Source: an uncultured Oscillospiraceae bacterium
GTDB lineage: Bacteria; Bacillota; Clostridia; Oscillospirales; Oscillospiraceae
DNA: 39,485 bases
Direction: 5' to 3'
NCBI GenBank assembly: GCA_944387225.1
Contig: CALXDY010000103.1
Span: 1-39,485, forward strand
Position numbers and translations under genes: made by a program. Below are positions 17,498 to 25,060 of this stretch, piece after piece (position 1 is the stretch's first letter; each line of letters starts with the position of its first letter). Below the pieces are notes generated by a model. That model was not told the DNA's origin. It searched no databases and was given only the letters and a program-made list of their open reading frames with translations.

Positions 17498-19744
17498 AAA
17501 AAGTTCATTATTGCCGTCTGCGCCGTAGTGGTTCTCTTCTTCGCCTGGAATGAAGCGTTTTACCGGTTCGGCATCTATGTGGATCTCCACCCCGATCAGC
17601 CGGTCACCACCTTCATGACCACCGATTCCGACACCATCTATATGGAGCGGGATGGGGTTGCCACCCCCTTTGAAATCCGGGGGGTCAACCTGGGTGTGGG
17701 CCTGCCCGGGGAATGGGCCACCGACTACGCCATCGACTACGAGACCTATCTGCGTTGGTTTGCCATGATCCAGGAGCTGGGCGCCAACACCATCCGGGTA
17801 TACACTACCCTCCACGACGACTTCTACAACGCCTTTTACGACTATAATGCCCAGCGAGAAGAAGCGGGCCAGGAGCCTCTGTGGCTGATCCACGGAGTGT
17901 GGGTCAATGACTATGTCCAGAACTCCCACCGGGACGCCTATGACGACGACTTCCGCCAAACGCTGATCGACGACTGCCGCACGGTGGTAGATATCCTCCA
18001 CGGAAACAAAACCCTGTCTCTGGGCAGGGGGCTGGGCTCCGGCAGTTACCGGAAGGACGTGTCTCCGTGGGTCATTGGGTATATCCTGGGTGTGGAATGG
18101 GAGGATGTAACCGTTGTCTATACGGATCAAAAATATCCCCAGCGCAATCAATACCAGGGGGTATATCTCACCACTACAGAGGACGCCTCTCCCTTCGAGG
18201 CCATGCTGTGTGAGGTAGGAGACCAGATCATTTCCTATGAGAGCAATCGTTACAAGCAGCAGCGCCTGATTGCCTTCTCCAACTGGCCCACCACCGACCC
18301 CTTCGACTATCCGGAGGACATCGCCCGCTTTTTCATGAAGTGCGCCAAGGTAGATGTGGAGCACATCAAGGCCACCCCCGCCTTCCTGTCCGGACACTTC
18401 GCTTCTTACCACGTCTACCCTTACTATCCCGACTACCTGAACTACACCTACCTGGCAACCGAAATCAACGACCCGCTGTCCCAGGATCGAAATTCCTATT
18501 CTGTATCCGAGCTGTCTGATATGGAGAACCCCATTCTGAACTACCTGCCTGGAGGGGAAAACGCCGATTATCTGGACAGCACCGGAGAGGTAAACACCTA
18601 CTACACCTATCTGAAGGCGCTGACCAATTACCACACCGTCCCCGTGGTCATTTCCGAGTACGGCGTATCCACCGGCCGGGGCATGGCCCAGAGGGACTAC
18701 AACACCAACCGCAACCAGGGCAACATGTCTGAACAGGAGCAGGGTCAGGCTCTGATCCGCACCTACCAGGACATCATGGACGCCGGCTGCGCCGGAAGCT
18801 GCGTATTTACCTGGCAGGACGAATGGTTCAAGCGCACCTGGAACACCATGCACGCCGTGGATCTGCTCAACACGCCCTACTGGAGCGACTATCAGACCAA
18901 TGAGCAATACTTCGGCCTGCTGTCTTTCGACCCCGGCGAGGAGGAAAGCGTCTGCTATGTGGACGGGGATATCTCCGAATGGGAGGAAGCCGACCTGGTT
19001 TCGGAGCATGACGGCATGTCCCTCTCCATGAAGTACGATGAAAAGTTTCTGTACTTTCTCATCCATAAGGAAGACTACGTCCCCGAGGACGACGTATTAT
19101 ACATCCCCGTGGACACCACACCAAAAACAGGGAGCACCTACTGTCAGAACCTAAATCTCTCCTTCCAGCAGGCCAGCGATTTTGTCATCATCATCAACGG
19201 GACGGACAGCAGCCGTGTGCTGGTGCAGGAGCGGTACGAAGTGCTGCGGGCTATGTACCTCCATGAGACGGAGGACAGGGACGCCTTCCTGGATGTGCCT
19301 GATCGGGACACCCCCGTGTTCAAGCCCATCGAGCTGATGCTCCAGACCGCCACCCCCCTGCTGACCGGCAACTGGCAGGCTTCCGCCGAAACCTACGAGA
19401 CAGGGCGACTGACCTATGGAAATGCCAACCCGGACAGCCCCGTCTTCAACTCCCTGGCCGATTACATGATATCCGGGGACTACGTAGAACTCCGCCTGCC
19501 TTGGCAGCTGCTGAATTTTGCCAACCCCTCGGAAATGAAGATCCATGACGATTATTACGAGCACTACGGCGTGGAGTACATTTCCATCGACGAAATGTAT
19601 GTGGGCATCACCGACAGCAGCCACCGTGACTTCCGCGTCCCCATGGATTCCTTCCCTTTGAAGGGCTGGGGCAAACATGTAACCTACCATGAGCGTCTGA
19701 AAGAGTCCTACTACATCCTGCAAGCCTATTGGGCCGGAACATAG
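17495..19744 (+). CDS. Membrane-anchored glycoside hydrolase-like protein with CBM9-like tail
   Basis: A 749-aa protein (756 if started at TTG 17474). One N-terminal transmembrane helix leads to an extracytoplasmic TIM-barrel of roughly residues 40-480, resembling GH2/GH5 catalytic domains: FEIRGVNLG at the barrel start, LGANTIRVYT, GYILGVEWE (possible acid/base Glu) and VISEYGVSTG with Glu388 at the nucleophile position. Residues about 490-749 (DGDISEWEEA, KYDEKFLYFLIH) look like a CBM9-type carbohydrate-binding domain. Its likely role is trimming or releasing the polysaccharide made by the GT2 enzyme in the same operon, by analogy with hydrolases in exopolysaccharide operons. Family assignment is by motif only. 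The start codon problem is described in the adjacent ribosome-site entry. Confidence 0.75.
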   Translation: MKKFIIAVCAVVVLFFAWNEAFYRFGIYVDLHPDQPVTTFMTTDSDTIYMERDGVATPFEIRGVNLGVGLPGEWATDYAIDYETYLRWFAMIQELGANTIRVYTTLHDDFYNAFYDYNAQREEAGQEPLWLIHGVWVNDYVQNSHRDAYDDDFRQTLIDDCRTVVDILHGNKTLSLGRGLGSGSYRKDVSPWVIGYILGVEWEDVTVVYTDQKYPQRNQYQGVYLTTTEDASPFEAMLCEVGDQIISYESNRYKQQRLIAFSNWPTTDPFDYPEDIARFFMKCAKVDVEHIKATPAFLSGHFASYHVYPYYPDYLNYTYLATEINDPLSQDRNSYSVSELSDMENPILNYLPGGENADYLDSTGEVNTYYTYLKALTNYHTVPVVISEYGVSTGRGMAQRDYNTNRNQGNMSEQEQGQALIRTYQDIMDAGCAGSCVFTWQDEWFKRTWNTMHAVDLLNTPYWSDYQTNEQYFGLLSFDPGEEESVCYVDGDISEWEEADLVSEHDGMSLSMKYDEKFLYFLIHKEDYVPEDDVLYIPVDTTPKTGSTYCQNLNLSFQQASDFVIIINGTDSSRVLVQERYEVLRAMYLHETEDRDAFLDVPDRDTPVFKPIELMLQTATPLLTGNWQASAETYETGRLTYGNANPDSPVFNSLADYMISGDYVELRLPWQLLNFANPSEMKIHDDYYEHYGVEYISIDEMYVGITDSSHRDFRVPMDSFPLKGWGKHVTYHERLKESYYILQAYWAGT

Positions 19745-19771
19745 CCGGCTCGTTACAAAGAGAGGTGCCCC

Positions 19772-20881
19772 ATGCGGATTGAAAACATGATTTACATATA
19801 TGGCGCGGTATGCGCCAGCATGATTCTGTTCAATCTGGTTTACAATCTGCTGCTGACCAGAAGCCAGCCCCGAATGGAGCGGCGCTGCCGCCGGATCAAG
19901 GCAGGGGTGGAAGCTCAGCTGCAGGAAAGCCGGGAAAAGGGGCAAATCAACCCCTCTCACCTCTCCCTCCTGGGCCGCCGGCTGCGCCGGGTCAATAATC
20001 TGATCGCCTTCAACCGTGCTCTGGAGGAATTATTTGAGGGGCGGCCGGAAGAAAAAGCCGACTATCTCCACCAAATTCAGAGCGTAATGCTGTCTCTGGC
20101 CCTGGTATACCGGACGCGGAACGACATGCAGGCGGCCTATTTCGCCTACTTTCTCTCCCGAACGATGCAGCTGCGGCAAATGCCCATTGATTCCTTACAG
20201 GACATCATGCTGGATTACATCGGGAAACACAACCTCTACTGTCGGGTCAATGGACTGAACGCGCTGTACGACTTCGGCACAGCGGAGCGGGTTGCCCAGG
20301 CTCTCCGAATTCAGGACGACGGTACGGTCTTTCTCCACGAAAAAATTCTCACCGAGGGGCTGCTATCCTACAAGGGAGACCACGATGAACTGATCCACAT
20401 TCTGTGGAGCCGTCTTTACACTTACTCCACCCACACCAAGCTGGCCATCCTAAACTATATCCGATTCCGCTCCGGCGACTACTGTCGGGAAATGTTCTCT
20501 ATCATGCAGGACGGCAGGGAGGACAAGGAACTTCGTCTTTCCGCCATCCGCTATTTCGGCAAGTATGTCTATCCCCCCGCCCTGAATCCCCTTTTGACCT
20601 TTCTGGCCGACCCATCCCCCGAGCATTGGGAGTACGCCACGGTGGCCGCCTCCTCTCTGGCCAACTACGCAGGGGAGCGTGTGATATCCGCCCTGACGGA
20701 GGCTCTGCACAGCACCAGCTGGTACGTTCGCTCAGCCGCCTCTCAAAGCCTGGAGCATCACCACGTGAACTACAGCGATCTGATCGACGTGGTGGCTGGG
20801 CAGGATCGTTATGCCAGAGAGATGATTACCTATCGTCTGGAATCCCGAAAACTGCGAAAGCAGGAGGTGACCCCTTCATGA
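19772..20881 (+). CDS. Membrane-anchored HEAT-repeat protein
   Basis: A 369-aa protein with one N-terminal helix (residues 5-28, N-terminus outside or as an anchor) and a basic stretch after it, then an all-helical domain. The C-terminal half has HEAT-type repeats: LRLSAIRYFGKY, HWEYATVAASSLANYAGER and WYVRSAASQSLEHH are successive helical repeats with the usual spacing of 30-35 residues. HEAT arrays usually bind proteins, so it may be a scaffold for the glycosyltransferase encoded next. The stop codon TGA overlaps the ATG of that gene (ATGA), which suggests equal production of the two. AGAGGTG precedes the start. Confidence 0.8.
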   Translation: MRIENMIYIYGAVCASMILFNLVYNLLLTRSQPRMERRCRRIKAGVEAQLQESREKGQINPSHLSLLGRRLRRVNNLIAFNRALEELFEGRPEEKADYLHQIQSVMLSLALVYRTRNDMQAAYFAYFLSRTMQLRQMPIDSLQDIMLDYIGKHNLYCRVNGLNALYDFGTAERVAQALRIQDDGTVFLHEKILTEGLLSYKGDHDELIHILWSRLYTYSTHTKLAILNYIRFRSGDYCREMFSIMQDGREDKELRLSAIRYFGKYVYPPALNPLLTFLADPSPEHWEYATVAASSLANYAGERVISALTEALHSTSWYVRSAASQSLEHHHVNYSDLIDVVAGQDRYAREMITYRLESRKLRKQEVTPS

Positions 20882-22281
20882 TGGATGCATTCAAGCTGTT
20901 TTTTGACTATGTGGGCGCCTTCTTCATCCTGTATATGATCGGGTACGCCAGCTTTCTCTTCCTGTCGGTGACAGTGGGCTCCTCCGTACTTTACCAACTG
21001 AAACAGCGCAACAAGCTGAAAAACGAGCTGCAAAGCGAGTATTATATCCCGGTCTCCATTCTGGTCCCCGCCTACAATGAAGCGGTGACCATCGAGGCCA
21101 GTATCCGCTCCCTTCTGGCCCTGGAATATAAGCTGTATGAAATCGTGGTGGTGGACGATGGATCCCAGGATGACACCTCCCGGATCGTATGCGAGGCCTT
21201 TCGGATGCAGCAGATCAGCCGCCCCATCCAGCGTAAAATTCCATGCCAACCGGAGGAATTTGTATTCGAGAGCCATGAGTGGGGCGTGCCTATCACGCTG
21301 ATCCGCAAGAAAAACGGCGGCAAGGCGGACGCTCTGAACATGGGCATCAACGCATGCAGGTATCCCTATTTCATCTGCATGGACGCCGACTCGGTGCTGC
21401 AGTACGATTCCCTGGAGAAGATCGTCCGCCCCGTTCTGGAGGAGGGCAACGTGGTGGCAGTGGGCGGAGCGGTCCGCCCCTGCAACGGCGCAGAAATTGA
21501 AAACGGGCGTGTAATCTCCTACCACATGCCGGACCGAATCATTCCCTGCATGCAGGTGCTGGAATATGACCGGTCCTTCCTGGCCGCCCGGATCCTTTTT
21601 GATAAGTTCAACGGCAGTGTCATCATCTCCGGTGCCTTCGGGCTGTTCAAAAAAAACATCGTCATCGACGCGGGCGGCTACGATCCTACTACCATGGGCG
21701 AAGACATGGAGCTGGTCATCAAGCTGCATGTGTTCTGCCGGGAGCACAACATCCCATACCGCATGCGCTACGCCACCGACGCCATCTGCTGGACACAGGC
21801 GCCGGAGCATCTGAAGGATTTGTGCCGGCAGAGACGGCGATGGCACATTGGTCTCTTCCAGAGCATGATCCGGCACCGGCAGATCTTTCTCAACACCAAG
21901 TATGGGCTGGTGGGCATGATCTCCTACCTATATTTCCTGTTTTACGAGCTTCTCTCCCCTTACATTGAGCTGTTCGGTCTGTTCACTGTTGTTCTGGCGT
22001 TTGCGGTGGATTTGATCAACGTCCCGTTCATGATTCTGTTTTTCGCCATCTACGTGGTTTATTCCGCCATATTGTCCCTGACCGCCTTCTTTGCCCGGAT
22101 CCATACCATTGATCTGAAACTGACGGTCACCGACACTTTGAAGGCGGTGGGGCTGTGCGTGGCGGAAATATCCTGCCTGCGCTTTATCCTGGCCTGGACG
22201 CGAGCAACCGCCTTGATCGGATACCGGAGAAAAAAACACAGCTGGGGTACCATCCAGCGGCAAACAATTAAATTCAAGTGA
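20878..22281 (+). CDS. Processive family 2 glycosyltransferase (polysaccharide synthase)
   Basis: A 467-aa membrane synthase. One N-terminal transmembrane helix (about 8-33), a cytoplasmic GT2 domain, and three or four C-terminal helices (about 345-430). The processive synthase motifs are all present: Asp93-Asp94 in VVDDGS, Asp169-x-Asp171 in MDADS, Asp276 in GED, and QRRRW at 318-322. This is the architecture of PgaC, hyaluronan synthase and cellulose synthase-like enzymes. The donor sugar cannot be told from sequence. No PilZ domain is seen, so c-di-GMP control appears to be at the RNA level. The frame is open far upstream, but GGAGGTGA seven bases before ATG 20878 and the ATGA overlap with the HEAT gene fix the start. 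Confidence 0.9.
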   Translation: MMDAFKLFFDYVGAFFILYMIGYASFLFLSVTVGSSVLYQLKQRNKLKNELQSEYYIPVSILVPAYNEAVTIEASIRSLLALEYKLYEIVVVDDGSQDDTSRIVCEAFRMQQISRPIQRKIPCQPEEFVFESHEWGVPITLIRKKNGGKADALNMGINACRYPYFICMDADSVLQYDSLEKIVRPVLEEGNVVAVGGAVRPCNGAEIENGRVISYHMPDRIIPCMQVLEYDRSFLAARILFDKFNGSVIISGAFGLFKKNIVIDAGGYDPTTMGEDMELVIKLHVFCREHNIPYRMRYATDAICWTQAPEHLKDLCRQRRRWHIGLFQSMIRHRQIFLNTKYGLVGMISYLYFLFYELLSPYIELFGLFTVVLAFAVDLINVPFMILFFAIYVVYSAILSLTAFFARIHTIDLKLTVTDTLKAVGLCVAEISCLRFILAWTRATALIGYRRKKHSWGTIQRQTIKFK

Positions 22282-22297
22282 GATGGAGGGTTCTGTC

Positions 22298-22807
22298 ATG
22301 ACGTTGGATCATCTGAAAAAAGGGTTCTGGGGCTACAAAAAATCCAGTGTATACGAGTACGTCACGACCCTGGAGGGGGAATTTTCCCGAAAGCTGATGG
22401 AACGGGACGCTCAGATTCGGGACAGCGAAGCGCTGTATCAGGAGCGGATACACCAGCTGGAGGAGGAGCTGACCACCCTCCGGCAGCAGCATGAAGCCCA
22501 GCAGGCTGAGCAGCTGATGATTTCCTCCGCCCTCATTGAGGCCAGGAAATATGCCGAGACCCTGAAGCAGGAGGCGGACACCGCCGCCCAGGAGGAGCGG
22601 CAGGCCTGGGAGGCCGAACTGGAGCAGATGCACAAAGACCTCAGTCAATACCGCTGCCAGGTCCGCGCCCTGCGGGATCAGTTCGCCTCACTGCTCCAGT
22701 CCATGGATGACCAGGTGCAGGTCTTTGACGATCAGGTACAAGCAACCGTATCCGACTGCCCCGGCCGGAACATGAATCTGTTCCGCCGAAAGCCGGAGGA
22801 AGAATAA
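22298..22807 (+). CDS. DivIVA/GpsB-like coiled-coil protein
   Basis: A 169-aa cytoplasmic protein. Residues 2-34 (LDHLKKGFWGYKKSSVYEYV) resemble the DivIVA/GpsB N-terminal dimer domain, whose consensus is a Phe, then GY, four residues, V and an aromatic or acidic pair. Residues 35-140 are a nearly continuous coiled coil rich in Glu and Gln, and the C-terminus is a short tail. DivIVA-family proteins sit at septa or poles and recruit cell-wall enzymes. Here it could place the polysaccharide synthase. An upstream in-frame ATG at 22283 exists, but the GGAGG site fits ATG 22298. It lies 16 bases after the synthase gene. The family call is by motif and is moderately sure. Confidence 0.7.
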   Translation: MTLDHLKKGFWGYKKSSVYEYVTTLEGEFSRKLMERDAQIRDSEALYQERIHQLEEELTTLRQQHEAQQAEQLMISSALIEARKYAETLKQEADTAAQEERQAWEAELEQMHKDLSQYRCQVRALRDQFASLLQSMDDQVQVFDDQVQATVSDCPGRNMNLFRRKPEEE

Positions 22808-22824
22808 CATCCGAGGGAACGACG

Positions 22825-24660
22825 GTGAACGAGAAAATTTTGATCTATGTGGCCGGAAATCCGGACGCCTACCCCATTGAGTATTTCGATGAACAGACAC
22901 AGACCTATCAAGGCGTCATCCCCCAGCTGCTGTCCCGCTTTTCCAGCAGCAGTCAGTATGAGATTGTCTTCTATCAGCCAGGTGAACGGGATGCCCGTGC
23001 CCGTTTGGGCAAGAACAACCAGGTAGATCTGCTCTCCGGCTATTTGGAAGAGGAGTATGTCCCCAGCAGCGTGGATTCCGTCCCTCTGTTTTCCACGCAG
23101 GAGGACGGGGAAACCCAGACCTATTGCATTCACCTGACCCGTGCAGCACCTGAGCACCTTGCGTCCGATTTGCTGGACTTTTCTCAGGCCGTCCCGCAGG
23201 AGGCGGTCAGCGGCATTCTCATTGACACAGCCACCGCCACTCACGACAGCGGTCTGTCCTCCACCGCAACCGGAGCACTGCTTGTGACCGTTGCCCTGCT
23301 GGCCTGCGGCATCGGACTGCTGATTCTCCACTACCGGAAGCGGCTTTCCCTGGCCCTGGCCGAGGCGCAGTCCGATCCCATAACCGGAATCGGTAACCTG
23401 ACCTATCTGGAGCGGCAATACAAGCGTCAGATCAGCAGCCGGAACCGCGTTCTGTACCACCTTGTCTATTTCTTTGTGGATACGGATCATCTGCGGCGGA
23501 TCAGCAACAGCCAGGAGACAGACGATTTTCTCCGCTACTGCGCCGCTGCGCTCACCGAATACCTCGATCCCGGAGAGATTCTGGCCCGGGTCTCTGACCA
23601 CGGCTTTGCCATGTTTCGGATGCGAGAGGATGTAAGTCAGGTTTGCGCCTGGATCACTACGGTGCTGAGTCAATTCCAATCCTATCCCCAGCTTTATGCC
23701 AAGCCCTTTGAAATCCATGTTTCAGCGGGCATCTACTCCCTGAAATCCTGGGAAGAGTCCCTGTCCGACCTGATATTCGCAGCCTCCCAGGGCGCGTTCT
23801 CCGCAGCGCGGGATGAGACGGGCTACGTCGTCTGTACCTCCGAGATGCAACAACAGATCGCCCGGGAAAGGTTCCTCCAGGCCAGTATCGAACAGGCCTT
23901 TGCCCGGCGGGAATTCAAGCTGTATATTCAATTTTACGTAGACGCCATGACCGGAGAAATCGTGGGCGGTGAAGCCCTGTCCCGCTGGAACCATCCTCAA
24001 CAGGGCATACTGATGCCCAGCGTGTTCGTCCCTCTCATGGAGCGAGAGCGGCTGATCAGCCGGCTGGACTATTACTGCCTGGAGGAGTCCTGCGCCTTTC
24101 TCCAACAGCTGATGGAGCACCAGATCGACACGTTTTTCATCTCCTGCAACTTTTCCCGGGAAACCTTTTCCGCTCCAGATTTCTCCTCCCGGGCTCAGGA
24201 AGTCATGGATCAATATCATTTCCCCAGGGATCTGCTGATCTTTGAGATTACGGAAAGCGCGTCGGTACAGCGGATCGCCCAAATCCGCCAAAACATCATC
24301 GCCCTGCGGCAGTACGGCATCCGTGTGGCTCTGGACGACTTCGGAGAGGGACTTACCTCCTTCTACGACCTGTACAAATATCCCATTGACGGCATAAAGC
24401 TGGACAAGGGACTGATCGACTACACCATGACACCCAGCGGCGCCGCCATTTTGAGGGCCATGGTTCAGGTGGGCCATGAACTGAACATGACCATTCTGGC
24501 GGAGGGTGTGGAATCCCAGCAGCAGGTCCGCGCCCTCCAGGAGATCCAATGCGATGTGATCCAGGGCTTCCATTTTTACCATCCCCTTCCGGAGTGGGAA
24601 GCCCAGCAGAAAATTCTGGCCCAGTTTTCTGCCCACCCCCATTCCACAGAAAAATCATAA
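22825..24660 (+). CDS. Membrane protein with degenerate GGDEF and intact EAL domain
   Basis: A 611-aa protein. Residues 1-140 resemble part of a family 3 solute-binding domain (YPIEYFDEQTQTYQGVIPQL). One transmembrane helix follows at about 146-168. The GGDEF domain is degenerate: the signature positions 257-261 read SDHGF. The EAL domain (about 350-605) has the residues needed for c-di-GMP hydrolysis: EAL at 383-385, the Asn in SCNFS, FEITES, LDDFGEG, KLDKG, AEGVES and the final QGF. It should linearise c-di-GMP to pGpG, perhaps tuned by GTP binding to the dead GGDEF. Being encoded behind the riboswitch, it would give negative feedback. The start is GTG 22825 after GAGGGA. Confidence 0.9.
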   Translation: MNEKILIYVAGNPDAYPIEYFDEQTQTYQGVIPQLLSRFSSSSQYEIVFYQPGERDARARLGKNNQVDLLSGYLEEEYVPSSVDSVPLFSTQEDGETQTYCIHLTRAAPEHLASDLLDFSQAVPQEAVSGILIDTATATHDSGLSSTATGALLVTVALLACGIGLLILHYRKRLSLALAEAQSDPITGIGNLTYLERQYKRQISSRNRVLYHLVYFFVDTDHLRRISNSQETDDFLRYCAAALTEYLDPGEILARVSDHGFAMFRMREDVSQVCAWITTVLSQFQSYPQLYAKPFEIHVSAGIYSLKSWEESLSDLIFAASQGAFSAARDETGYVVCTSEMQQQIARERFLQASIEQAFARREFKLYIQFYVDAMTGEIVGGEALSRWNHPQQGILMPSVFVPLMERERLISRLDYYCLEESCAFLQQLMEHQIDTFFISCNFSRETFSAPDFSSRAQEVMDQYHFPRDLLIFEITESASVQRIAQIRQNIIALRQYGIRVALDDFGEGLTSFYDLYKYPIDGIKLDKGLIDYTMTPSGAAILRAMVQVGHELNMTILAEGVESQQQVRALQEIQCDVIQGFHFYHPLPEWEAQQKILAQFSAHPHSTEKS

Positions 24661-24982
24661 CCCGTCTGGATATGGGGGGATTCCGGTTCTCCTCAGAAGC
24701 CGGGCATGTATGCCCGGACACAGGACCTCTCCTCCGGTGAGGCCGAAACCGTGCTGCGGGGCTGGCTGCGGTGGGACAGGTCAGCGGTTTCTCTGCTCCG
24801 CCCCAGCCCAACCCGAGCTGGACCCGGGCCTCTCTGAAAAAAACGGGAACCTGCTGGTTCATCCAGTGTACCCTGGCTCTGTGCGGCCCGGATTAGAGCA
24901 GCTATTCTGCGGAGATCGGTTTTTCCACGCCCGGCGGTAAAATGCAGTCATCCTGACAAGGATGGAAAACCGACATAAAAGG
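24661..24982. other. Intergenic region without a recognisable gene
   Basis: The region between the EAL gene and the shared terminator holds no convincing ORF in any frame. A short perfect 8-base inverted repeat (CCGGGCAT at 24700-24707 with ATGCCCGG at 24710-24717) is present. Short open stretches on both strands have no family-like sequence. I see nothing else. Confidence 0.4.
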
Positions 24983-25022
24983 AACGACGCTGGACAGAGA
25001 ACATTCTCTGTCCAGCGTTGTT
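24983..25022. terminator. Bidirectional terminator between convergent genes
   Basis: A 19-base left arm (24983-25001) and right arm (25004-25022) form a near-perfect hairpin with one G-U pair and a tiny loop. TTATAT follows on the plus strand. On the minus strand the stem is followed by TTCCTTTTATG. It lies between the EAL gene (plus) and the M56 protease gene (minus) and probably ends both transcripts. Confidence 0.8.
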
Positions 25023-25060
25023 ATATCTTCTCCAAACTATAGGCAGGCAAGCATCCGGTG

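Noticed and set aside
14183..19066. A 1627-codon open frame on the minus strand opposite the VTC-DUF4956-CotH-hydrolase genes
   Set aside because: It crosses gene borders, the riboswitch and its terminator, its product is low-complexity and rich in His, Val and Gly, and every segment is the reverse of well-motifed genes. It is an effect of GC-rich codon bias.
20404..20877. N-terminal extension of the GT2 frame by 158 codons
   Set aside because: It overlaps the HEAT-repeat gene in another frame, lacks a ribosome site, and the strong GGAGGTGA lies before 20878.
20878..22281. Cellulose synthase with PilZ domain
   Set aside because: The GT2 protein has the QRRRW motif, but it is short and has no RxxxR/DxSxxG PilZ signature, so direct c-di-GMP binding is not supported.
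24710..24940. 76-codon plus-strand ORF after the EAL gene
   Set aside because: No ribosome site, no family-like sequence, and the composition is that of GC-rich noncoding DNA.
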